From Granulosicoccaceae bacterium (GTDB lineage Bacteria; Pseudomonadota; Gammaproteobacteria; DAOVJZ01), in assembly GCA_030632035.1 (NCBI GenBank), contig DAOVJZ010000140.1, forward strand, positions 1-5,001: a stretch of 5,001 nt of DNA. The letters are read 5' to 3'. The notes under the pieces are model-generated. The model ran no database searches and was not told the DNA's origin. It saw only the letters and a list, made by a program, of their open reading frames with translations. Made by a program: the position numbers and the translations under genes. This document shows, one piece after another, positions 1 through 5,001 of the stretch. How positions within the stretch are numbered: position 1 is the stretch's first letter; each line of letters begins with the position of its first letter.

Positions 1-1146
1 ACCGGTCGCCGTTATGGTATGAAACAAACCTGGTGGTATGACGGTCGTCGTGACATTCAAGCGGCTACCAAGGGTGCGCTGGATTATTTGCAAAAACTGC
101 ATAAAGAATTTAACGGTGACTGGATGCTGGCACTCGCGGCCTACAATGCCGGTGAAGGTAATGTCGGCAAGGCTGTGCGCAAGAACAAAAGACGTGGCAA
201 ATCGATTGATTTTTTCTCACTGAAACTACCGCGTGAAACCAAGATGTATGTGCCGAAGTTGCTGGCGATTGCCGCGATTGTCGGGGATCCGGCATTTTAT
301 GCCATTAAACTGAAACCCATTGCAGATAAACCTGTTTTTGAAGCTGTCCATTTTGATTCACAACTCGATTTGGCACTAGCCGCTGATCTGGCGGGTATGA
401 GCATGGATGAGTTCTATTTATTGAATCCGGCATTTAACCGTTGGGCAACCGATCCAAAAGGCCCGCATCGTTTGTTACTGCCGATTGATAAAGTCGCCCA
501 GTTTGAAGAAGGTCTGGCCAATCATCCTGCCAGTGAACGTATTCACTGGAAACGCCACAAGGTGCGCAAGGGTCAAACCATCGGTACGATTGCGCATAAA
601 TACAGAACCAGCACAGCCATGATCAGGAAGGTGAATCGTCTGCGTGGCAATACGATTCGTGCGGGTAAAAGTCTGACTATTCCGGTTGCGACCAAGAGTC
701 TGGCGTTTTACAACAAGAGCAATGACCAACGCCTCAAGCGTGTTAAGAACACACCGCGTAAGGGCAAGAAACGCACTCACACCGTTCGCAGTGGCGATAC
801 CATGTGGGACATTTCCAGAAAATATAAAGTCAGCACACGCCGTCTGGCCAAGTGGAATGGTATGGCACCACGCGATATGCTCAAGATTGGGCAAAAGCTG
901 GTTGTGTGGTCACGTAACAGTGGCAGTGTGAAAAAGACATCCTGGTCATCAACGGCCAGCAATGATGCGACTAATAGAAAGATTACCTACCGCGTACGTC
1001 GAGGCGATTCGCTTTCACGTATTGCATCTAAATTCCGCGTAAGTATTAATCAGTTAAGACGCTGGAACAGACTGCCTAAAGGAAAATTCCTGCAACCGGG
1101 TCAGGCTTTAAAACTGTTTATTGATGTGACCAAGCAGAGTAGCTAA
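1..1146 (+). CDS. mltD: Membrane-bound lytic murein transglycosylase D, 3' part, with three LysM domains
   Basis: Partial gene: the frame is open from base 1 (TGRRYGMKQTWWYDGRRD...) to the TAA at 1144-1146, so the ATG at 19 is internal and the true start is upstream. MltD cleaves the glycan strands of peptidoglycan in the periplasm, forming 1,6-anhydromuramyl ends. Visible is the second half of the SLT catalytic domain: WWYDGRRD near 31-54, AAYNAGEG at 136-159 and LPRET plus YVPKLLA at about 226-265. These are family hallmarks; the catalytic Glu motif and any lipoprotein signal lie outside the window. Three LysM peptidoglycan-binding modules follow at about 553-690, 775-912 and 982-1122, each with the [RK]xGxT/S...I..K[YF] start and an N-rich middle. 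A weaker LysM-like stretch lies at about 340-480. The linkers and LysM modules are rich in Lys and Arg. E. coli MltD has two LysM modules. The gene converges with the next one. I am sure of the family; the symbol is by family resemblance. Confidence 0.93.
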   Translation, partial: TGRRYGMKQTWWYDGRRDIQAATKGALDYLQKLHKEFNGDWMLALAAYNAGEGNVGKAVRKNKRRGKSIDFFSLKLPRETKMYVPKLLAIAAIVGDPAFYAIKLKPIADKPVFEAVHFDSQLDLALAADLAGMSMDEFYLLNPAFNRWATDPKGPHRLLLPIDKVAQFEEGLANHPASERIHWKRHKVRKGQTIGTIAHKYRTSTAMIRKVNRLRGNTIRAGKSLTIPVATKSLAFYNKSNDQRLKRVKNTPRKGKKRTHTVRSGDTMWDISRKYKVSTRRLAKWNGMAPRDMLKIGQKLVVWSRNSGSVKKTSWSSTASNDATNRKITYRVRRGDSLSRIASKFRVSINQLRRWNRLPKGKFLQPGQALKLFIDVTKQSS

Positions 1147-1218
1147 AAAATAATCTACTTCTGAAAAGTTCCTGAAGTGGATGATGGCTATCGGCAATTG
1201 CTCCCTGCATTGCTCTAC

Positions 1219-1238
1219 CTCGCACATCCCTGTGCGAG
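1219..1238. other. Perfect 8-bp stem, 4-nt loop hairpin
   Basis: CTCGCACA, loop TCCC, then TGTGCGAG: a perfect, GC-rich dyad inside the intergenic repeat. It has no T-run on either side, so it is not a classical intrinsic terminator. On the minus strand its centre reads CAGGGATG, a core that recurs in modified form at 1272-1280 (CAGGGAATG) and 1298-1305 (CATGGACG). This suggests a repeat family rather than a one-off structure. Confidence 0.7.
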
Positions 1239-1254
1239 AGGCGAAAAGAAATGA

Positions 1255-1268
1255 AAAACCGGAGTTTT
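1255..1268. other. Small A/T-rich hairpin AAAAC-CGGA-GTTTT
   Basis: A 5-bp stem with a four-base loop, ending in T-rich sequence on either strand. With a single G-C pair it is thermodynamically weak. It might contribute to ending transcription in both directions between the convergent genes, but it is too weak to call a terminator alone. Confidence 0.3.
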
Positions 1269-1286
1269 GGCCAGGGAATGCCTTAT

Positions 1287-1317
1287 GTCGTGGAGCACAT
1301 GGACGTGTGAGAACGAC
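1287..1317. other. Nested hairpin GTCGT...ACGAC
   Basis: The outer stem GTCGT (1287-1291) pairs with ACGAC (1313-1317). Within it, CAC (1296-1298) can pair with GTG (1305-1307) around a loop with the core CATGGACG. Together with the dyads at 1219-1238 and 1269-1282 (GGC...GCC around CAGGGAATG), it is the third stem-loop with a CAnGGAnnG-like centre in about 100 bp. Confidence 0.4.
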
Positions 1318-1384
1318 TTACATACTAGTAAATGAGCACCCAATATACGGGCACAAGTATTTTGAATTTCTTTTCAACGCAGTC

Positions 1385-1405
1385 AGCGCCGCTTCAGGGG
1401 CTTTT
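1385..1405 (+). terminator. Possible weak rho-independent terminator for mltD
   Basis: AGCGCC (1385-1390) and GGGGCT (1397-1402) form a six-position stem with one G-G mismatch around GCTTCA. The T residues at 1402-1405 follow. It faces mltD, which ends about 240 bp upstream, and it overlaps the right arm of the 20-bp inverted repeat, so the two structures would compete. The stem is short and imperfect. Confidence 0.25.
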
Positions 1406-1408
1406 CAG

Positions 1409-2434
1409 TTAACTCCAGGAAGAAAGCCCGCCTTCAAGTACGTAGGCATCAAACTCATTTTCGCCCAGTGTATATACGGCGGCTGAGCTACGACGCCCTG
1501 TATCGCAATAAATGATATACCTTGTCGCCTTATCAAGGTTTGTTATGTTGTTGCGCAGGGAGGCCAACGGGATGTTCATACTGCCTTCAATGCAGTTCGC
1601 TTCATGTTCATCAGGTAAACGCACATCGATCCATTCAGCGCCTTCCTTTACCATCGCTTTTGCCTGCTCCATTGTTGCATGGTTCAATGTGGGTTCATTC
1701 AATAAACTATTAAAGTCATCCTTGTTCAAGCGCATCATGATGCCATCGGTGACCATGGTCACTGTCGCGTTGCGTTTGTTATCAGAAATCAGTGCATCTT
1801 CACCAAAGCAGTCGCCGGGTTCCATGTCTGCCAGCAATTCGCTATCACCATTATTGCCATGGCGCGTTACTTTGCATTTGCCTTCGCGGACAATATAAAA
1901 ATAATCACCTTCCTGACCTTCTTCAACTACTATGTCGCCTTTTTTGTACGTGACAGGCTCCATGCGCATGAAGATGGCCTGAATGTTGGCGGGTGGGATA
2001 CGGTAGAAAATTTTTGCTCTGAGAATGGTATCAGTCCAGTCTTCATTACCCCCACCCTCTTCATCAGAATCAACCCTTATCCCTTTTTCGGAAGATTGAT
2101 CCCATGTCAGGACAATATCCATTTCCTTGCGATCAAGCAGTGCAACAACAATATCTGTTTTTGATTTAGCTGTAGCGCGTCTGGGTTGAACATCGACAAC
2201 CGGGTGTTTAGAATCATCTGAGCCACCACTGATAACAGCACCCACACCATCTTTATCCTGAACTTCAACATCCCCTTTCAGGACGTACATGACCCAGTTA
2301 TCGTGTTCCCCTTCCTTGAACAACACCTTGCCAGCTGGCAGGCGCTTTATCAAAATAGTGTCGGCAAGACGGTAAAAATTATTCTTGCTCAAGCTATTGA
2401 GAGGACTATATTCCTTGAATATTTCTATGCTCAT
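1409..2434 (-). CDS. Two cyclic-nucleotide-binding-like domains fused to a rhodanese domain (341 aa)
   Basis: Probably a cytoplasmic sensor or sulfur-transfer protein: there is no signal peptide, membrane segment or helix-turn-helix. Residues about 9-115 resemble a cNMP-binding jelly roll (LPAGKVLFKEGE, VLKGDVEV). Its phosphate-binding cassette is degenerate: PRRATAK remains at 84-90, but the FGE part is replaced by a Gly/Asp-rich loop (70-76). An acidic linker follows (122-132). The second cNMP domain, about 138-245, is well formed: KKGDIVVEEGQEGDYFYIV, then FGEDAL at 210-215 and RNAT at 221-224, keeping the Glu and Arg that contact the cyclic phosphate. The rhodanese domain, about 252-341, has WIDVR at 268-272 and the active loop CDTGRRS with Cys310, so sulfurtransferase activity is plausible. 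The ATG start at 2434 directly precedes the first domain; only a weak GAAG lies 12 bases upstream. It follows the ATPase gene by 44 bp on the same strand, so read-through is possible. Domain calls are firm; ligand and partner are unknown. Confidence 0.88.
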   Translation of the reverse strand: MSIEIFKEYSPLNSLSKNNFYRLADTILIKRLPAGKVLFKEGEHDNWVMYVLKGDVEVQDKDGVGAVISGGSDDSKHPVVDVQPRRATAKSKTDIVVALLDRKEMDIVLTWDQSSEKGIRVDSDEEGGGNEDWTDTILRAKIFYRIPPANIQAIFMRMEPVTYKKGDIVVEEGQEGDYFYIVREGKCKVTRHGNNGDSELLADMEPGDCFGEDALISDNKRNATVTMVTDGIMMRLNKDDFNSLLNEPTLNHATMEQAKAMVKEGAEWIDVRLPDEHEANCIEGSMNIPLASLRNNITNLDKATRYIIYCDTGRRSSAAVYTLGENEFDAYVLEGGLSSWS

Positions 2435-2478
2435 GTGATTAATTTACTTCAATTTTTATAGTTTTAGAATACAACAAT

Positions 2479-4473
2479 TTAACTTTTGTGCAAAAAACAG
2501 GCTACTTTGTGCGAATCGGAAATGATTTGCGTCTCTGGATAGCCCTTTTTACATCTTTCTTCTACTTTTGGACACCTGGGGTGGAAATAACACCCTTCAG
2601 GCGGATTGGCCGGTGAAGGCATATCCCCTTCCAGTCTTATTATTTCCCGCCCTGAATCCAGCTCCACTTCCGGTACGGCCGATAACAGTGCCTTTGTATA
2701 TGGATGTTTCGGCTCGGCAAAAACTTCCTTTATTGTTCCGTACTCAACAATGCGCCCCAGATACATTACCGCGACCTCATGTGCAAAATATTCAACTACA
2801 GAAAGATTGTGAGTAATGAATAAATATGACAAACCTATTTCTTCCTGTAGTTGTTTCAACAGGTTCAATATCTGCGCCTGAACGGACACATCCAGTGCAC
2901 TGGTGGGTTCGTCACAGATAACCAGCTTCGGTTCGACTGCCAATGCACGCGCAATACAAATACGTTGGCGCTGACCACCGGAAAACTCATGCGGGAATCG
3001 ATATTTTGCTTCTGTTGATAATCCAACTTGTTCCAGTAAATCATTCACTCGCTGGAAGCGTTGGTCTTCACTCAGGGTACGCTGATGTACTTTCATGCCC
3101 TCACTGATGATTTCCATGACACGCATACGCGGATTCATGGAAGAAAACGGATCCTGAAATATAAATTGCATTCCGGCCCGTGCCGCTTTCAGTTTCTCCA
3201 GCTCGAGTGCGGTTAGTTCGTTGCCACTAAATTGCACTGTGCCATCGGTTGGTTTAATGAGTTGCAATATCCCCTTGCCAACGGTTGTTTTTCCACAACC
3301 TGATTCGCCCACCAATGCGACTGTTTTGCCAACCGAAATATCCAGTGCGATACCATCGACTGCCTTGACCTGTCCCACCACCCGTTTGAATACGCCTTTG
3401 TGGATAGGGAAATGGACTTTCAGGTTATCTACTTTCAGTAAAGTTTTATCTGAAGTTTCTGGCTCTGGTGATTCAATCGTTGATACCGATGCAGGCTTGC
3501 TAACCAGATCAGAAAAATGACAACGCAGGCTTTGCTGTGCGGATAGAGTCTCGAGCAAAGGCGGTTGATTGTTGCATTTGTCTTGCGCATAGTCACAACG
3601 TTCAACAAAGCGACAGCCAGCAAATTTCTGGTTTAATGGTGGTACCGTGCCATGAATAACTTCAAGGTTTTGCCCGCGCTTGCCTGCATTAGGTACTGAC
3701 TGAAACAGTTTGATTGAATACGGGTGTCGTGGCGTATTAAAGAAGGTGTCACGATCAGCGATCTCGACAATCTCACCTGCATACATCACGCCAACCCGGT
3801 TTGCCATGCGTGCAACCACACCCAGGTCATGTGTGATCAATAAAATAGCCATGCCCGTCTTTTTCTGCAGGTCAGACAATAAGTCCAGAATCTGCGCCTG
3901 AATGGTGACATCCAGCGCCGTTGTTGGCTCATCGGCAATGAGTAAATCCGGTTCGCAGGCTAATGCCATTGCAATCATGACACGCTGTTTCATGCCGCCA
4001 GACAGTTGATGCGGGTATTCACTAATGTGACGTGCAGGATCCGGGATACCCACCGCGTCCAGTAACTCAATCGCACGTTGTTTGGCGGAAAAATACCCCG
4101 TGATCTTATGTCGGACAAGCACTTCCCTGATTTGTTGGCCAACGGTCATGACGGGATTCAACGAAGTCATGGGCTCTTGAAAAATGATTGAGATGCGCGA
4201 ACCGCGCACCTTGCGCATGGCAACTTCAGAAAAAGCCAGGATGTCATCATCGTTTAACTGAACACGTCCTGCGGTTATATTTCCGGCCGGTTGCGGGATC
4301 AGTTGCAATAACGACAAGGCGGTCATGGACTTTCCACAACCGGATTCGCCCAGTAACGCAAAGGTTTCACCCTTGTTTATTTCAAAGCTGACATCATCGA
4401 CAACACGCGAGGCAGTTTCACCTTTGCCAAAGCAGGTTTTAAGACCTTCTATTTTGAGTAATAGTTCAGCCAC
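2479..4473 (-). CDS. Fused double ATPase of a peptide ABC importer (DppD-DppF/OppD-OppF type, 664 aa)
   Basis: Cytoplasmic energy subunit of a Dpp/Opp-type importer, holding both nucleotide-binding domains in one chain. First half: Walker A GESGCGKS (42-49), Q-loop Gln99, signature LSGGMKQR (157-164), Walker B LLIADEP (177-183), His215. Second half: GESGCGKT (389-396), Gln440, FSGGQRQR (497-504), LVICDEP (517-523), His555. Both sites look catalytically complete. Each half ends in an oligopeptide-transporter C-terminal module starting RHPY/KHPY, with four cysteines in the same CX5CX6CX17C spacing: Cys287, 293, 300, 318 and Cys628, 634, 641, 659. In DppD/OppD relatives such cysteines can hold an iron-sulfur cluster. 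The start is GTG at 4473: an in-frame TAG lies 6 bases upstream, and the next Met (86) would remove Walker A. No good ribosome binding site precedes it; a palindromic element begins 7 bases upstream. Gene order, permease then fused ATPase, resembles yejE-yejF, but YejF (about 530 aa) lacks these Cys modules. The substrate, peptide or other, cannot be told from sequence. Confidence 0.94.
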   Translation of the reverse strand: MAELLLKIEGLKTCFGKGETASRVVDDVSFEINKGETFALLGESGCGKSMTALSLLQLIPQPAGNITAGRVQLNDDDILAFSEVAMRKVRGSRISIIFQEPMTSLNPVMTVGQQIREVLVRHKITGYFSAKQRAIELLDAVGIPDPARHISEYPHQLSGGMKQRVMIAMALACEPDLLIADEPTTALDVTIQAQILDLLSDLQKKTGMAILLITHDLGVVARMANRVGVMYAGEIVEIADRDTFFNTPRHPYSIKLFQSVPNAGKRGQNLEVIHGTVPPLNQKFAGCRFVERCDYAQDKCNNQPPLLETLSAQQSLRCHFSDLVSKPASVSTIESPEPETSDKTLLKVDNLKVHFPIHKGVFKRVVGQVKAVDGIALDISVGKTVALVGESGCGKTTVGKGILQLIKPTDGTVQFSGNELTALELEKLKAARAGMQFIFQDPFSSMNPRMRVMEIISEGMKVHQRTLSEDQRFQRVNDLLEQVGLSTEAKYRFPHEFSGGQRQRICIARALAVEPKLVICDEPTSALDVSVQAQILNLLKQLQEEIGLSYLFITHNLSVVEYFAHEVAVMYLGRIVEYGTIKEVFAEPKHPYTKALLSAVPEVELDSGREIIRLEGDMPSPANPPEGCYFHPRCPKVEERCKKGYPETQIISDSHKVACFLHKS

Positions 4474-4482
4474 GAGCTAGTA

Positions 4483-4644
4483 ACCCGCATTTCTCATCAG
4501 GATGACAAACCCTCGCTTGATCTTTTATTCCACAACAAATTCTCTTCACTCGGAAATACGCACTGTTATTCCTCTCCCTCAGATAATCCGTTGTGGAATA
4601 AAATCTCTTCGCGATCATTTCGCCTCCTGATGAGAACTGCGGGT
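4483..4644. mobile_element. MITE-like palindromic element (about 162 bp) inserted at TA
   Basis: The ends are 20-bp inverted repeats: 4483-4502 (ACCCGCATTTCTCATCAGGA) and 4625-4644, differing at one position. A TA lies on each side (4481-4482 and 4645-4646), as expected for a TA target duplication of the IS630/Tc1-mariner kind. It has no room for a transposase, so it would be non-autonomous, similar in size and layout to Correia-type elements of Neisseria. A second inverted repeat is nested inside. Removing the element with one TA restores an 8-bp overlap between the permease stop and the ATPase start, which is independent support for insertion. The right end overlaps the last codons of the permease gene. 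Repeats and TAs are seen; mobility is inferred, because no second copy is visible here. Confidence 0.72.
4523..4603. repeat. Nested perfect 14-bp inverted repeat inside the element
   Basis: TTTTATTCCACAAC (4523-4536) is the exact reverse complement of 4590-4603, with a 53-bp spacer. Its centre (4563) lies within half a base of the centre of the outer terminal repeats (4563.5), so the whole element is one long imperfect palindrome. Some intervening bases, such as AAA at 4507-4509 and TCGC at 4513-4516, also pair. In the operon mRNA this could fold into a long hairpin between permease and ATPase. That could affect mRNA stability or the ratio of the two products; the effect is inferred. Confidence 0.8.
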
Positions 4645-5001
4645 TAACCTCGGATCAAATGCGTCACGTACCGAGTCAGAAAACAGGTTCGCACACAGTA
4701 CCAGCACGAACATAAAGATGAATGAAGCCAGTAATGGCCACCACACCACCGGTTCCCGCGCCATTTCAAGTCGGGCGCTGTTAATCATATTGCCCCAACT
4801 GATCATGGAAGGATCGACACCCACACCCACATAGGACAACACGGCTTCGGCCAGCACCAACCCGCTGAAATCCAGCACGACCGAGATCAACACGATGTGC
4901 ATCACGTTGGGTAATATATGGCGCACGATAATCGTAAAGTGATTAACACCAAAGGCCGTGGCCGCTTGTACATACTCCAGTTCACGCAGTTTGAGCGCTT
5001 C
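4615..5001 (-). CDS. Peptide ABC importer inner-membrane permease (DppC/OppC type), C-terminal part
   Basis: Partial gene: the frame is open to the right edge (first visible residues EALKLRELEYVQ), so the GTG at 4926 is internal, and only the last 128 residues are seen. It forms half of the membrane channel of the importer and couples to the ATPase through the EAA loop, here QAATAFG plus LPN (residues 12-18 and 30-32 of the visible part). Two hydrophobic helices are visible, at about 33-61 and 87-105, the latter followed by the family's typical end DSVRDAFDPRL. After DPRL come nine residues, TRSSHQEAK, and a TGA. These last codons lie inside the inverted-repeat element, so the tail seems to be of element origin and not ancestral. 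The fused ATPase gene follows 141 bp downstream on the same strand. The family call is firm; DppC, OppC or YejE cannot be told apart from this fragment. Confidence 0.9.
   Translation of the reverse strand, partial: EALKLRELEYVQAATAFGVNHFTIIVRHILPNVMHIVLISVVLDFSGLVLAEAVLSYVGVGVDPSMISWGNMINSARLEMAREPVVWWPLLASFIFMFVLVLCANLFSDSVRDAFDPRLTRSSHQEAK

Larger units (their letters stand above)
1161..1408. repeat. Intergenic repeat region bounded by a 20-bp inverted repeat
   Basis: No gene fits between the convergent mltD and cNMP/rhodanese genes. The arms are 1161-1180 (starting CTGAAAAG) and 1389-1408 (ending CTTTTCAG). They match at 17 of 20 positions. The three mismatches are all T opposite G, so in a plus-strand RNA all 20 positions can pair, three as G-U. 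The right arm ends exactly against the stop codon of the minus-strand gene, and the left arm begins 14 bp after the mltD stop. Inside are several small dyads, listed separately. It could be a non-autonomous mobile repeat, or a long-range structure ending transcription from both sides. No clear target-site duplication is visible: only TT lies on both sides. The repeat itself is seen; its nature is inferred. Confidence 0.55.

Noticed and set aside
1147..1200. Minus-strand terminator ACTTC...GAAGT followed by T-rich sequence at about 1142-1178
   Set aside because: Only five A/T-rich pairs with a ten-base loop and a gap before the T-run, which lies at the mltD stop; too weak to annotate.
1181..1486. 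Plus-strand reading frame of 101 codons over the intergenic repeat
   Set aside because: It runs through the hairpin-rich repeat and into the 3' end of the minus-strand rhodanese gene, has no ribosome binding site and no recognisable protein features.
1409..2434. Crp/Fnr-type transcription regulator
   Set aside because: The cNMP domains are present, but there is no helix-turn-helix; the C-terminus is a rhodanese.
2466..2493. Possible promoter TTGCAC-16 bp-TATTCT before the cNMP/rhodanese gene
   Set aside because: Only 3/6 and 4/6 matches to sigma-70 boxes in AT-rich DNA overlapping the ATPase 3' end; expected by chance.
2479..4473. Naming the ATPase yejF
   Set aside because: Gene order and fusion resemble Yej, but the length of 664 and the two Cys4 C-terminal modules fit a DppD-DppF fusion better; substrate unknown, so no symbol given.
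4483..4644. CRISPR, tRNA or attachment site in the permease-ATPase gap
   Set aside because: There are no direct repeats with spacers and no cloverleaf; the structure is explained by two nested inverted repeats.
4615..4926. Permease as a complete 103-residue protein starting at GTG 4926
   Set aside because: The same frame continues to the right edge and encodes the EAA loop of the permease family, so the gene is simply cut by the window.

Overview
The window looks like chromosomal DNA of a mid-GC gammaproteobacterium. This rests on an MltD-type lytic transglycosylase with LysM repeats, a Dpp/Opp-type peptide ABC transporter, a cyclic-nucleotide-binding/rhodanese fusion and small dyad-rich intergenic repeats. 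I cannot name a genus.

Layout. Positions 1-1146 (+) hold the 3' part of a membrane-bound lytic murein transglycosylase D gene (mltD). Its start and catalytic glutamate lie before the window. A 262-bp gap without a gene follows (1147-1408). It is bounded by a 20-bp inverted repeat and filled with small hairpins. Everything after that is on the minus strand. Read in transcription order from the right edge, it is: the C-terminal part of a DppC/OppC-type permease (5001-4615), a gap occupied by a nested palindromic element, a double ATPase of DppD-DppF type (4473-2479), and, 44 bp further on, a protein with two cNMP-binding-like domains and a rhodanese domain (2434-1409). The last gene converges on mltD.

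How the genes work together. The permease and the fused ATPase are parts of one peptide or nickel-type importer; the binding protein and the other permease should lie beyond the right edge. The cNMP/rhodanese gene is co-directional and could be read through from the transporter, but its function is not obviously linked. MltD is an independent cell-wall gene.

Main discovery. Between permease and ATPase lies a miniature inverted-repeat element of about 162 bp (4483-4644). It has 20-bp terminal inverted repeats (19/20 matching), a TA on each side, and a second perfect 14-bp inverted repeat nested around almost the same centre. Deleting it on paper with one TA kept gives a permease ending DPRLLARG whose stop codon overlaps the ATPase GTG start by 8 bp. 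So the element appears to have split a translationally coupled gene pair, replaced the permease tail with nine element-encoded residues, and moved the ATPase start away from its former upstream context.
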